A stretch of DNA of 64,000 nt, from positions 930,001 to 994,000 of the forward strand of contig NZ_CP022412.2 of NCBI RefSeq assembly GCF_002222615.2, read 5' to 3'. The stretch comes from Bacteroides caccae (GTDB taxonomy: Bacteria; Bacteroidota; Bacteroidia; Bacteroidales; Bacteroidaceae). Position 1 is the stretch's first letter. Every line of letters starts with the position of its first letter. Below the pieces are notes generated by a model that was not told the origin of the DNA, did not search any database, and saw nothing but the letters and a program-made list of their open reading frames with translations. The translations under genes were made by a program, and so were the position numbers. This document shows positions 1 to 9,231 of the stretch, piece by piece.

Positions 1-1008
1 CAAATCATAGATAAGAATACAGTCCGCTGCGGTGAGGAGACTTACGAAGGCGAGAACCTGATACTTTGCACCGGTTCGGAAACCTTTATTCCCCCTATTC
101 CCGGAGTGGAAACGGTGAATTACTGGACGCACCGGGACGCGTTGGATAATAAAGAACTGCCCGCTTCTCTGGCCATTGTCGGTGGCGGAGTGATAGGAAT
201 GGAGTTCGCTTCTTTCTTCAATAGCTTGGGCGTGCAAGTGACGGTAGTCGAAATGCTGGATGAGATTCTCGGCGGAATGGATAAGGAACTTTCTGCTCTG
301 TTGCGTGCGGAATATGCAAAGCGAGGCATTAAATTCCTGCTTAGTACGAAAGTTGTCGGCCTGTCGCAGACGGAAGGAGCTGCTGTTGTCTCTTATGAGA
401 ATGCGGAAGGAAGTGGCAGTGTGGTAGCGGAGAAGCTGTTGATGAGTGTCGGCCGTCGTCCTGTGACAAAAGGTTTCGGGCTCGAAAACCTGAATTTGGA
501 AAAGACAGAACGTGGGGCTGTCAAAGTGGATGAGAAGATGCAGACCTCCGTGCCTGGTGTTTATGTTTGCGGTGACCTGACCGGATTCTCCTTGCTGGCT
601 CATACAGCCGTTCGTGAAGCAGAGGTGGCCGTGCATTCTATTTTGGGAAAAGAAGACACTATGAGCTATCGTGCCATTCCGGGGGTTGTCTATACCAATC
701 CGGAGATTGCCGGGGTAGGTGAAACGGAAGAATCTGCTTCAGCAAAAGGCATTACTTGTCAAGTCATAAAGCTCCCAATGGCTTATTCCGGTCGTTTTGT
801 AGCAGAGAACGAAGGAGTGAACGGGGTTTGCAAGGTGCTGCTGGATGAACAGGAGCGGGTGATTGGAGCGCACGTGTTGGGTAACCCGGCTTCAGAGATA
901 ATAACCCTTGCAGGAACGGCCATTGAACTTGGGTTGACGGCGGCGCAATGGAAGAAGATTGTCTTCCCTCATCCAACGGTGGGTGAGATATTCCGGGAAG
1001 CATTGTAA
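1..1008 (+). CDS. lpdA: Dihydrolipoyl dehydrogenase, 3' part (5' end outside window)
   Basis: This is the C-terminal ~335 residues of an FAD-dependent dihydrolipoamide dehydrogenase, the E3 subunit that reoxidises dihydrolipoamide in 2-oxoacid dehydrogenase or glycine-cleavage complexes. The frame is open from base 1, so the gene starts upstream; the GTG at 106 is internal. A second Rossmann motif (IVGGGVIGMEFASF) binds NAD. The FAD-contacting segment with VCGDL follows, and the C-terminal dimer domain carries the catalytic FPHPTVGEIF motif with the active-site His and Glu. The redox CxxxxC pair would lie in the missing N-terminus. The next gene begins 27 bp downstream on the same strand. Confidence 0.93.
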   Translation, partial: QIIDKNTVRCGEETYEGENLILCTGSETFIPPIPGVETVNYWTHRDALDNKELPASLAIVGGGVIGMEFASFFNSLGVQVTVVEMLDEILGGMDKELSALLRAEYAKRGIKFLLSTKVVGLSQTEGAAVVSYENAEGSGSVVAEKLLMSVGRRPVTKGFGLENLNLEKTERGAVKVDEKMQTSVPGVYVCGDLTGFSLLAHTAVREAEVAVHSILGKEDTMSYRAIPGVVYTNPEIAGVGETEESASAKGITCQVIKLPMAYSGRFVAENEGVNGVCKVLLDEQERVIGAHVLGNPASEIITLAGTAIELGLTAAQWKKIVFPHPTVGEIFREAL

Positions 1009-1035
1009 TCCGGTACATACCATAAAAAGATATAT

Positions 1036-2238
1036 ATGAGAAAATATATAATTGTTCCGGTTTTCTTGGCGGTGGTGCTGGTGATGATGTGTCATTGTAC
1101 ATCCGACCGGAAAGCAACAGTTCCGGCAAACGAATATTTGATTCAGGGAGAGCTGGCAAATCTTTCGGATAGTATAGTGATAGGGCTGTATGTGGATGAA
1201 GGAAACATTTTCAACCTTGTGGCGAGAGATACGCTTCTGAATGGCAAGTTTTCTTTCCGGGATACTGTCTCTGTTACAAAGAAAATGCTGATAATGTCTG
1301 ATAATAAGGGATTCCCGGGCACATGGCTGGAAGTATGGATAGCGCCGGGGGAGTATATAGAAATCAAAGGAGAGGACAAATTACTGAAAACCTGGGAAGT
1401 GGTGAGCGATATCCCCGAACAGGCGGAAGAAAATCGCTTTACGGCTTGTGCAATGGCTCAGCAAAAAGAACTGATGCAGCATTTGGCGGCCGAATATGAC
1501 TGGCAGCGGATGATGTTTATAGACCATGCAGGCGATCAGGAATTTGAAAAGAAAGGCTGGGCAAAGATAGACTCTATCCGGAAGTTGACAACGCCTTTAC
1601 AGCAAGAAATCTGGAAAAAGGAACTTGAATATATGAAAGAGGCGCCTATCTCTAAAGTGTGGATAGATAAGCTGCTGCTATATGCTTCTATGATGAAATA
1701 CGAAACTGTCATGCCTTATAAGGAAGAAGTGAAGAGCTTGTATGCTCGAATGCCGGAAACCGAGAAGCAAACGGATGCCGGACAGGAGATTACGGCCTAT
1801 ATTTATCCTCCTTCTGTGGCAGGAATAGGAGATATGATGGTTGACGGAGAACTATATGACGTGAATGACTCTCTCCGCCATATATCCGAATTTGCGGGAC
1901 GATTCATTTTGCTGGATTTCTGGAGTAGCGGATGTGGTCCTTGTGTGGAGTCGATCCCGGAAATGGAGAAGGTCATAGATACTTATAAGGATAGAATGAC
2001 CGTGATTAGTATCAGTGAAGACCCGAAAGCACGCTGGAAAGAATATGTTAAGACGAAAGGAATGGGCGGCAACCAGTGGAATGAACTTCGCAGAGGCCGT
2101 ACGGGACTTGCTGTGAGTTATCAGGTGAAAGGGATTCCTCATTATGTGCTTATTGCTCCTAGCGGGAAGATACAAGATATGTGGTCCGGTTATGGTTCCG
2201 GTTCACTTCTGGAAACGGTGAAGAAGAATCTGAAATAG
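1036..2238 (+). CDS. TlpA-like thiol-disulfide oxidoreductase lipoprotein with N-terminal DUF4369-like domain
   Basis: The 400-residue product starts with a lipoprotein signal peptide ending in cysteines at about residues 19-21. It should therefore be anchored in the periplasm or outer membrane. Residues ~30-130 resemble the DUF4369 beta domain common in Bacteroides. A helical linker follows, and residues ~260-400 form a thioredoxin/TlpA fold with active-site CGPC at 300-303 (FWSSGCGPC) and a cis-Pro region near GIPHYV. The family reduces or isomerises disulfides in exported proteins; the substrate is unknown. It lies 27 bp after lpdA and may be cotranscribed. A copy of the interspersed repeat follows its stop codon. 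Confidence 0.85.
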   Translation: MRKYIIVPVFLAVVLVMMCHCTSDRKATVPANEYLIQGELANLSDSIVIGLYVDEGNIFNLVARDTLLNGKFSFRDTVSVTKKMLIMSDNKGFPGTWLEVWIAPGEYIEIKGEDKLLKTWEVVSDIPEQAEENRFTACAMAQQKELMQHLAAEYDWQRMMFIDHAGDQEFEKKGWAKIDSIRKLTTPLQQEIWKKELEYMKEAPISKVWIDKLLLYASMMKYETVMPYKEEVKSLYARMPETEKQTDAGQEITAYIYPPSVAGIGDMMVDGELYDVNDSLRHISEFAGRFILLDFWSSGCGPCVESIPEMEKVIDTYKDRMTVISISEDPKARWKEYVKTKGMGGNQWNELRRGRTGLAVSYQVKGIPHYVLIAPSGKIQDMWSGYGSGSLLETVKKNLK

Positions 2239-2275
2239 TAGAAAAGAGACTGACTAAAAAGTCAATAGTATCTTC

Positions 2276-2390
2276 ATTCTCCTCCTTCTGGAAGGAGGAA
2301 TACCCGTAGGGGGAGGTGGTAGGTAGATGCATAAATCATTTATTATCAGCATTGTGCATCCACCTGTCACCCCGGCTTTCAGATACCCTC
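2276..2390 (+). repeat. Interspersed palindromic repeat, copy 1
   Basis: This noncoding block opens with a short hairpin (CTCCTCCTTCTGGAAGGAGG). It continues with an invariant stretch containing TACCCGTAGGGGGAGGTGGT and ends near CCCCGGCTTTCAG. Closely similar blocks lie at 50981-51082 (same strand) and 55211-55346 (opposite strand). It sits between two genes on the same strand. Confidence 0.75.
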
Positions 2391-2434
2391 TTTTGTTTTT
2401 TGTCAGATTTTAGACTTATTCAGTTGGGAAGTGC

Positions 2435-2442
2435 TATATTTG
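2435..2442 (+). promoter_or_regulatory. Candidate -7 box for the carboxypeptidase gene
   Basis: TATATTTG matches the Bacteroides -7 consensus TAnnTTTG and lies 31 bp before the start codon at 2474. No clear -33 TTTG element is seen at the expected distance. Confidence 0.5.
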
Positions 2443-2473
2443 CGGGTGTGATTCGATTCATAACCTGTATTGT

Positions 2474-3880
2474 ATGAAGAAAGTTCTTTTATTAGTTGCG
2501 TTGTCCGTCTGTCTGTTGCCGTTGTGGGGACAGCGGGATTTCTCCCAAATAGACTCACTTATCAAAAAGATGCTTCCCGAAGCGTCCGAAGTCGGCATAT
2601 CCGTTTATGACCTGACGGCGAAAAGGCCGTTGTATAGCTACCGTGCAGACAAGCTCTCCCGGCCTGCCTCTACCATGAAACTGTTGATGGCCATTACCGC
2701 TCTCTCCCGTCCTGATGCGGATGAGCCTTTCCGCACGGAAGTATGGCACGATGGTGTGATAGAGCACGATACACTGCAAGGCAATCTGTATGTAGTAGGG
2801 GGATTTGACCCCGAATTTGACAGTCAGGCAATGGATTCGTTGATAGAGGAAGTGATGACTTTTCCTTTCTCCGTGATTAACGGGCAGGTGTATGGCGACG
2901 TTTCGATGAAAGACTCGCTCTATTGGGGGCATGGCTGGGCTTGGGACGATACTCCTGCAGGTTATCAGCCTTACTTGTCTCCGTTGATGTTTTGTAAAGG
3001 CACGGTACAGATTTCCGTGTTTCCTTCCGCTGTGCAGGGAGATACGGCAAGCATATCCTGTAAACCGGTTTCTTCCTATTATACCCTGACGAACCGGACA
3101 AAGACACGTACTTCCTCTGCTGGAAAGTTCTCCTTCTCAAGAGATTGGTTGAGGAATGGAAATAATCTGGTTGTTTCGGGCAATGTTACCTCCATTAGAA
3201 AGGATGATATAAACATCTATGATTCTTCCGCTTTCTTTATGCACACTTTCCTCGAGCGTCTTCGGGGGAAAGGTATCACGGCTCCCCAATCATACGGATT
3301 CGCCGAATTACCCCGTGACAGTGTGCAAGTGGAACGGATAGCCTGTTGGAATACCTCCGTGCAGGAAGTCTTGAACCAACTAATGAAAGAGAGCGATAAC
3401 CTGAATGCCGAAGCATTCCTCTGCCGCCTTGGCGCGCAGGCGACAGGGAAGAAGCAGGTGGCTGCCGAAGACGGAATCGTCGAGATCATGCAGCTCATCC
3501 GCCAGCTGGGACACAACCCGAAAGAGTATAAGATTGCGGACGGTTGCGGACTCTCCAATTACAACTACCTCTCCCCCGCCCTGTTGGTTGACTTCCTGAA
3601 ATATGCATATTCCCGGACAGAAGTGTTCCGTATGCTATACAAGTCTCTTCCCGTAGGCGGCATAGACGGTACGTTGAAAAACAGGATGAAAAGCGCAGCC
3701 ACATTCCGGAATGTTCATGCCAAAACGGGCTCGTTCACAGCTATCAATACACTTGCAGGCTATCTGAAGATGAAGAACGGACATGAAGTGGCCTTTGCCA
3801 TAATGAACCAGAATGTGCTTTCGGCTGCAAAGGCCAGAGCCTTCCAGGATAAGGTGTGCGAGGTGATTATCGGGCGTTAG
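2474..3880 (+). CDS. dacB: D-alanyl-D-alanine carboxypeptidase/endopeptidase (PBP4 family)
   Basis: This 468-residue periplasmic penicillin-binding protein has an N-terminal signal peptide (residues 1-20). It carries all three serine-peptidase motifs of peptidase family S13: STMK at 66-69 (nucleophile Ser66), SDN at 307-309 and KTG at 415-417. The long insertion between the first two motifs is typical of PBP4. The family trims D-Ala from peptidoglycan stem peptides or cuts cross-links. It has its own promoter-like box upstream and is convergent with the hydrolase gene, whose end is only 21 bp away. Confidence 0.93.
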   Translation: MKKVLLLVALSVCLLPLWGQRDFSQIDSLIKKMLPEASEVGISVYDLTAKRPLYSYRADKLSRPASTMKLLMAITALSRPDADEPFRTEVWHDGVIEHDTLQGNLYVVGGFDPEFDSQAMDSLIEEVMTFPFSVINGQVYGDVSMKDSLYWGHGWAWDDTPAGYQPYLSPLMFCKGTVQISVFPSAVQGDTASISCKPVSSYYTLTNRTKTRTSSAGKFSFSRDWLRNGNNLVVSGNVTSIRKDDINIYDSSAFFMHTFLERLRGKGITAPQSYGFAELPRDSVQVERIACWNTSVQEVLNQLMKESDNLNAEAFLCRLGAQATGKKQVAAEDGIVEIMQLIRQLGHNPKEYKIADGCGLSNYNYLSPALLVDFLKYAYSRTEVFRMLYKSLPVGGIDGTLKNRMKSAATFRNVHAKTGSFTAINTLAGYLKMKNGHEVAFAIMNQNVLSAAKARAFQDKVCEVIIGR

Positions 3881-3901
3881 GCGCTCTCTCTGCCTATCGG
3901 C

Positions 3902-5266
3902 TTATAATGTCACCTCAATGGCGGCAGGATAGATGCGTTGCGGATCAAAGAATGTGGCACAACTGTTCACCATATTCTTCAGGTCCGGCTTTACCTTTCC
4001 CTGAAAAGCCTGTTTCCCATTCACTGTAACAGTGATTTCCTTCTTCAAGTCAACCAGTTCATCACAGAGATAAATAATCACTTTCCCTTTGGCGGCAGGC
4101 GTGTAATTCTTCCTGAACTTCATTTCAATGCCCCACCTCGGATCTTTCTGAACGGTCTCATAAACGACATTATCCACATTCAGTGTGATGTGGTTGTCCG
4201 TAATGTTCATTTCGTAGCGGGTACGGGCATTGATATCGTCATTCGGGCGCTCTTTGACAAAGAGATTGTAGAATCCTTTGCGGTGCAAGCCGTCCATTTC
4301 AAAGTCTTCCCAGTAGACATATTTCGGATAAGGGTTGCGGGTATACTGTTTCAGCCACGGAGTGGTGGGACGATAGTCGATAGAATGCCCTTTGCCGGGG
4401 ATTAGCTCTATGTGATGCTTGTATAGTCCGGGATGCAGACCTTGCAGCCGTTCAAATTCCTCCTTCACGTAGCCGGTGAGGATGTTCCGGTAGAAGCCGC
4501 GGTCGTCGGCACCGGTCCGCAGGGAGAAGGCGATGTGAGCACAGTTTTCGGCAGGGGCGTTCTTCAAAGGTTCTCCGCCTGCCATGGGACCTGCCCCGGC
4601 CAGGTAGTCGGCGTAGAAAGAGGCAAGACGCTGGCTGCCGTATCCACCTTCGGATATTCCGAAGATAAACAGTTTATCCGGATTGACGTGCCCGGATACT
4701 AGTGCCTGACGGAACAGTTTCTCCCAAGCGTATTGCTTGGCTTTCTGCCACCAGCGATAGTAACCTCCTTCGTTGGGGATTTGCGGGATAAAGTAGACGG
4801 AAGGAGCGTCGTCAAAACGCGAACAGATGTTCAGGCCGGTTTTCCATTCCGCCTGTTTGGGACCGGAACCGTGTATGTAGAGATACATCGGATAACCGTC
4901 TGCGGGTTTTTCCGTGCCCTTGCTCCCCCAATAATAGGGCATGATAGCATTGGGTTCCAGTTCTTTGGGGAGGTGCCATTTTCCCTTGCTGGAAGCGGAT
5001 AACGTATCCAGGGCGATTAGCTTTTCTTCGTCCAGCTCATCGTTGGCTGTTTTCCAAGCTTCCCATACCAATTGGCGGTAGGCCGATGCTTTGAGAAGAC
5101 TGAATGACTGGTGCTTTTCATATAAAGGCGTTTCTCCACGGAGATAGTCGTTGAAATAGCATTCGATATTTTTCCGGATTTTATCAGCAGGACCGGCTAC
5201 TGCTTGCAGCCTGCCGCTCCCTAATATAATAAGGAGAAGCAGACTGTGTACAGCTATCTTTTTCAT
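3902..5266 (-). CDS. Secreted alpha/beta-hydrolase of unknown substrate
   Basis: The 454-residue protein has a signal peptide (about residues 1-24) and a central alpha/beta-hydrolase fold. An oxyanion-type HGSG segment is visible, together with a nucleophile elbow GISEGG and a late GHSIDY that could supply the catalytic His. About 150 C-terminal residues look like an added beta domain. An esterase- or peptidase-like role outside the cytoplasm is inferred; the substrate cannot be read from the sequence. It follows the CoA-transferase gene by 43 bp on the same strand, so the two may share a transcript. Confidence 0.75.
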   Translation of the reverse strand: MKKIAVHSLLLLIILGSGRLQAVAGPADKIRKNIECYFNDYLRGETPLYEKHQSFSLLKASAYRQLVWEAWKTANDELDEEKLIALDTLSASSKGKWHLPKELEPNAIMPYYWGSKGTEKPADGYPMYLYIHGSGPKQAEWKTGLNICSRFDDAPSVYFIPQIPNEGGYYRWWQKAKQYAWEKLFRQALVSGHVNPDKLFIFGISEGGYGSQRLASFYADYLAGAGPMAGGEPLKNAPAENCAHIAFSLRTGADDRGFYRNILTGYVKEEFERLQGLHPGLYKHHIELIPGKGHSIDYRPTTPWLKQYTRNPYPKYVYWEDFEMDGLHRKGFYNLFVKERPNDDINARTRYEMNITDNHITLNVDNVVYETVQKDPRWGIEMKFRKNYTPAAKGKVIIYLCDELVDLKKEITVTVNGKQAFQGKVKPDLKNMVNSCATFFDPQRIYPAAIEVTL

Positions 5267-5309
5267 ATTCTTTTTATATTCAGACTTAGGTGAATAGAAA
5301 ATCGGAATA

Positions 5310-6809
5310 TTATCGGGCGTATTCGGCCCAGTTAGTGTTCTTCATATCACCGCTCTTGGCAAGTTCTGCGTGCATGCCCAGTGCAGCCTGAATAGCGTGC
5401 GGAGTCTGTGCCTTGCCGCCGGCCAGTTTGAGGTAATCCCAAAGTAACTGTTTGTAGTCGGGATGTGCACAGTTTTCGATAATGGCCTGTGCACGTTCTT
5501 TCGGGCTCTTGCCACGAAGGTCGGCAACACCTTGTTCGGTGATAACGATATTCACGGAGTGTTCGCTGTGGTCGAGGTGGGAAACCATTGGCACGATAGC
5601 GCTGATCTTACCTTCCTTAGCTACTGACGGGCAGGTAAAGATAGAGATGTAAGCATTGCGTGTAAAGTCGCCCGAACCGCCGATACCGTTCATCATCTTC
5701 GTACCGCCGATATGAGTTGAGTTTACGTTGCCGTACAGGTCGACTTCGATTGCGGTATTGATAGAGATAACACCGAGACGGCGTACTACTTCCGGGTTGT
5801 TTGAGATTTCCGACGGGCGGAGCACCAGTTTGTCGCGGAAGAAATCCATGTCATTGTAGATACCTTCCAGACAGTCGTTGGTGACAGTCAGCGAGCAGGC
5901 GCTGCCGAATTTGATACGTCCTTCACGAATCAAACCGATCACGGAGTTCTGAATAACTTCAGTGTACATTTCAAATGCGGGAATCGTTTTGTCACGTCCC
6001 AGCGCACCGAGTACGGCGTTGGCGATGTTTCCTACGCCCGACTGCAACGGCAGGAAGGTCGACGGGATGATACCGCGTTTCATGTCTGCGGCAAGGAAGT
6101 CGGCAACATTCTGTCCGATTTTGTCGGTCAACGGGTCGGCAGCGGCGAAAGAGCGTGCTTCGTCCGGCCAGTTAGTCTCTACCACGCCTACGATTTTCTT
6201 CGGATCCACTTGGATGTAAGGCAGTCCGATGCGGTCGCTCGGCTTGTAGATAGGTATTTCGCGGCGGTAAGGCGGGTCGAGTGGTTCGTACACATCGTGC
6301 AATCCCATGCAGGATTTGCTGTGCGCGCTGTTCAGCTCAACGATGATCTGGTCTGCCAAACGGCAGATAGTCGGAGAGATACCGCCGGCAGCCGTCAGAT
6401 ATATTTTGCCGTCCGGAGTCAGTTCGCAGGCTTCGATAATGGCTACGTTCACTTTCCCCATGAAGCCGTAACGCACTTCCTGTGCCATTTGTGAGAGGTG
6501 TATGTCGTTGTAGGCAATTTCTCCGTTGTTGACAGCTTTGCGGAAATCGGAATTGGTAGTGTAAGGAGCACGGTAACGAATGGCTTTGGCACGTGCCAGT
6601 ACGCCGTCACAAGATTCACCGGTCGATGCACCTGTAAAGATACCTACCTGAAAAGGGTTTCCCTTGGCATGTTCTGCTTCAGCTATTTTTGCTAGCTCGG
6701 CTGTGACAGCCTTGGCCGTTCCGGCGGGAGTAAATCCGCTCAGGCCGATATTGTAGCCATGTTTGATAAGGCTTGCAGCTTCTGCTGCTGAAATACGATT
6801 GAATGACAT
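5310..6809 (-). CDS. Acetyl-CoA hydrolase / succinate:acetate CoA-transferase family protein
   Basis: The 499-residue cytoplasmic enzyme belongs to the class I CoA-transferase family that includes acetyl-CoA hydrolase and succinyl-CoA:acetate CoA-transferase. Visible hallmarks are the N-terminal GLSGFTPAGTAKAV segment, a GASTGES loop, the C-terminal GGSGDFTRNAY segment that normally lines the CoA pocket, and EQGVADLRG near the end. In Bacteroides such enzymes help produce acetate, succinate or propionate by shuttling CoA; the exact donor and acceptor pair is not decided by sequence. The start is the ATG at 6809. The length is normal for the family. Confidence 0.9.
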   Translation of the reverse strand: MSFNRISAAEAASLIKHGYNIGLSGFTPAGTAKAVTAELAKIAEAEHAKGNPFQVGIFTGASTGESCDGVLARAKAIRYRAPYTTNSDFRKAVNNGEIAYNDIHLSQMAQEVRYGFMGKVNVAIIEACELTPDGKIYLTAAGGISPTICRLADQIIVELNSAHSKSCMGLHDVYEPLDPPYRREIPIYKPSDRIGLPYIQVDPKKIVGVVETNWPDEARSFAAADPLTDKIGQNVADFLAADMKRGIIPSTFLPLQSGVGNIANAVLGALGRDKTIPAFEMYTEVIQNSVIGLIREGRIKFGSACSLTVTNDCLEGIYNDMDFFRDKLVLRPSEISNNPEVVRRLGVISINTAIEVDLYGNVNSTHIGGTKMMNGIGGSGDFTRNAYISIFTCPSVAKEGKISAIVPMVSHLDHSEHSVNIVITEQGVADLRGKSPKERAQAIIENCAHPDYKQLLWDYLKLAGGKAQTPHAIQAALGMHAELAKSGDMKNTNWAEYAR

Positions 6810-6966
6810 AAATAGTACAATTTCGTGTTAAATACAGTTGATATTTAATTGGTTAATAATTCGCTCAATATGTTGACATTCAGGGCGGAACCTGATACTC
6901 GAATCGTAATGCTCAATGTTTAATACCTGACACAGTTGATATCTAATACTTTACACCTGACACTTG

Positions 6967-7428
6967 TCAATACTTCCGTTGAAGGATTTCTCCCCAGATA
7001 ATAGCGCGCCGGGCTTCTTCAGCAGAATGAATGGTGAAGTCTTCTTTGTTGTCATGTGAATCGTGGGAAGTGTTATAGTGGGCACCTTGCCGGCTGTTTC
7101 GTTCATCCTGTGCGGCACTGTTGGCGATAGAGGCGGCAACGGATACTTCTTCTTTTTTCTTTTTCGGTTTCGACTCCTGCTGCCTTACTTTCGGTTTGCG
7201 CGTCCGCTGCTCTGCGGGAATCGGCTGAAACAGTTCTTCCAGCGACCTGGGTCTGCCCCAGGCTTCGGGCATAGGAGTGGCGTCGGGAGCTACTTCGACG
7301 GGAGAGGGTGTCGGCGGGACGGGGCGGTTATTTTTAGCTTTCTTCGATTTGCTATTTTTATTCACCTCTTTGAATATTCCCACGAGAATGACACCTGCTA
7401 TCAAGAGAAATTTCAAAAAATCTTCCAT
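6967..7428 (-). CDS. Small membrane-anchored protein of unknown function
   Basis: The 153-residue product has one hydrophobic segment at residues ~4-19 (FLLIAGVILVGIF). A charged, Lys/Pro-rich middle (KSKKAKNNRPVPPTPSP, later RKPKVRQQ and KPKKKKEE) follows, with an acidic tail. It is probably an inner-membrane protein with a disordered cytoplasmic domain. No family is recognised. A -7-like box (TACCTTTG read on the minus strand, 7457-7464) lies 29 bp upstream of the ATG, which supports this start and independent transcription. Confidence 0.7.
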   Translation of the reverse strand: MEDFLKFLLIAGVILVGIFKEVNKNSKSKKAKNNRPVPPTPSPVEVAPDATPMPEAWGRPRSLEELFQPIPAEQRTRKPKVRQQESKPKKKKEEVSVAASIANSAAQDERNSRQGAHYNTSHDSHDNKEDFTIHSAEEARRAIIWGEILQRKY

Positions 7429-7456
7429 TTTGCTTCACTTCTAAATAGTTGTCCGC

Positions 7457-7464
7457 CAAAGGTA
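7457..7464 (-). promoter_or_regulatory. Candidate -7 box for the small membrane protein gene
   Basis: Read on the minus strand this is TACCTTTG, matching TAnnTTTG, at a suitable distance from the ATG at 7428. Confidence 0.5.
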
Positions 7465-7502
7465 GGCATTTTATCTGGTTTGAGCTAACATTTAGTTATG
7501 AA

Positions 7503-7542
7503 AAAAGGGCAGCTTCACAGCTCCCCTTAATTTTTTTAACCT
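7503..7542. terminator. Terminator-like hairpin between divergent genes, T-tracts on both strands
   Basis: AAGGGCAGCT and AGCTCCCCTT form a stem with one mismatch around a TCAC loop. On the plus strand it is followed by a run of seven T. On the minus strand it is followed by six T. It lies in the 336-bp gap (7429-7764) between divergent genes, where neither flanking gene needs a terminator. The rest of that gap holds the two promoter regions and a 12-codon ATG ORF at 7554-7592. Confidence 0.5.
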
Positions 7543-7728
7543 AAACCTTAACTATGAAAAAATCTAATGTTTCTTTCATTGCACAAATGTGAAAAATAAA
7601 ATTAAATTTGCCAAGAAACTGACCGGAAAATGTTTATTCTCTTAACATTAATTACAAGTTAGCTCGCCAGACTATAAGTTTTTGCGTTATTTTTGTATCA
7701 ATTCACCACTTATTAAAAACCGAAGCCG

Positions 7729-7736
7729 TATCTTTG
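7729..7736 (+). promoter_or_regulatory. Candidate -7 box for miaB
   Basis: TATCTTTG is a perfect TAnnTTTG match 28 bp before the ATG at 7765. Further -7-like boxes occur upstream at 7603-7610 (TAAATTTG, with a TTG at 7579) and 7688-7695 (TATTTTTG). Confidence 0.6.
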
Positions 7737-7764
7737 CAGTCGAATTTTTAAATGAGATTTGAGT

Positions 7765-9132
7765 ATGAACGAATTAACGGGAGCGGACTTTAAATCCGCA
7801 ACTGCTGATGACAACAAGAAGTTGTTTATCGAAACCTACGGCTGCCAGATGAATGTGGCCGACAGTGAGGTGATCGCCTCGGTGATGCAAATGGCGGGGT
7901 ACTCCGTAGCTGAAACGCTGGAGGAGGCTGATGCCGTGTTTATGAACACCTGTTCGATCCGCGACAATGCGGAACAGAAGATTCTGAACCGCCTGGAGTT
8001 TTTCCACTCGCTGAAGAAAAAGAAGAAGCGTCTCATCGTGGGGGTACTGGGCTGCATGGCCGAGCGAGTGAAGGATGATCTGATAACGAATCATCATGTC
8101 GATCTTGTGGTCGGTCCGGACGCTTACTTGACGTTGCCCGATCTGATTGCCGCCGTAGAAGCCGGCGAGAAGGCAATCAACGTTGAACTTTCCACCACCG
8201 AAACCTATCGGGATGTGATTCCTTCACGTATCTGCGGCAATCATATCTCCGGATTCGTGTCTATCATGCGTGGCTGTAACAATTTCTGTACCTACTGTAT
8301 CGTGCCCTACACCCGTGGACGCGAGCGCAGCCGTGACGTGGAAAGTATCCTCAACGAAGTGTCGGACTTGGTGGCAAAAGGCTACAAGGAAGTCACACTT
8401 TTGGGGCAGAACGTCAATTCCTACCGTTTTGAGAAGCCGACAGGTGAAATCGTCACCTTCCCGATGTTGCTCCGCACGGTGGCCGAAGCTGCTCCGGGAG
8501 TACGCATCCGTTTCACTACCTCTCATCCGAAGGATATGAGTGACGAAACGCTGGAAGTGATCGCGCAAGTGCCCAATGTGTGCAAGCATATCCACCTACC
8601 CGTGCAAAGCGGCAGCTCCCGTATCCTGAAACTGATGAACCGCAAATATACCCGAGAATGGTATCTGGACCGTGTGGCCGCTATCAAACGTATCATTCCC
8701 GATTGCGGACTGACAACGGATATATTCTCCGGTTTCCACTCCGAAACGGAGGAAGACCACGCTCTCTCGCTCTCCCTGATGGAAGAGTGCGGATACGATG
8801 CTGCTTTCATGTTCAAATATTCCGAACGTCCGGGAACGTATGCTTCCAAACATCTCGAAGACAATGTGCCCGAAGATGTGAAAGTCCGCCGCCTGAATGA
8901 GATTATCGCTTTGCAGAATCGCCTGTCGGCTGAGTCCAACCAGCGTTGCATCGGAAAAACTTACGAAGTGCTTGTGGAAGGAGTCTCCAAGCGTTCGCGC
9001 GACCAACTGTTCGGTCGCACGGAGCAAAACCGCGTCGTAGTGTTCGATAGGGGTACGCATCGTGTCGGTGATTTCGTCAACGTGCGTGTCACGGAAGCCA
9101 GTTCGGCTACGCTGAAAGGGGAGGAAGTGTAA
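7765..9132 (+). CDS. miaB: tRNA-2-methylthio-N6-dimethylallyladenosine synthase MiaB
   Basis: This 455-residue radical-SAM methylthiotransferase adds the 2-methylthio group to i6A37 of tRNAs that read UNN codons. The N-terminal UPF0004 domain holds cluster cysteines at about 27, 63 and 97 (TYGCQMN, NTCSIRDNAEQ, GVLGCMAE). The radical-SAM CxxxCxxC is at 171-178 (GCNNFCTYC), and a TRAM domain closes the C-terminus (GKTYEVLVEG onward). The ATG at 7765 is preferred over an in-frame TTG two codons earlier. It is transcribed alone; a strong palindromic terminator lies about 100 bp downstream. Confidence 0.96.
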   Translation: MNELTGADFKSATADDNKKLFIETYGCQMNVADSEVIASVMQMAGYSVAETLEEADAVFMNTCSIRDNAEQKILNRLEFFHSLKKKKKRLIVGVLGCMAERVKDDLITNHHVDLVVGPDAYLTLPDLIAAVEAGEKAINVELSTTETYRDVIPSRICGNHISGFVSIMRGCNNFCTYCIVPYTRGRERSRDVESILNEVSDLVAKGYKEVTLLGQNVNSYRFEKPTGEIVTFPMLLRTVAEAAPGVRIRFTTSHPKDMSDETLEVIAQVPNVCKHIHLPVQSGSSRILKLMNRKYTREWYLDRVAAIKRIIPDCGLTTDIFSGFHSETEEDHALSLSLMEECGYDAAFMFKYSERPGTYASKHLEDNVPEDVKVRRLNEIIALQNRLSAESNQRCIGKTYEVLVEGVSKRSRDQLFGRTEQNRVVVFDRGTHRVGDFVNVRVTEASSATLKGEEV

Positions 9133-9231
9133 GTTTTAAATTTGTGTTCCTGCGCGTATGCAATGTTTGTAGGGTAATTATATCGTGGGTAATGTTGCCA
9201 AAAATGGTTGGTGATAAGTTATAATGATTTT

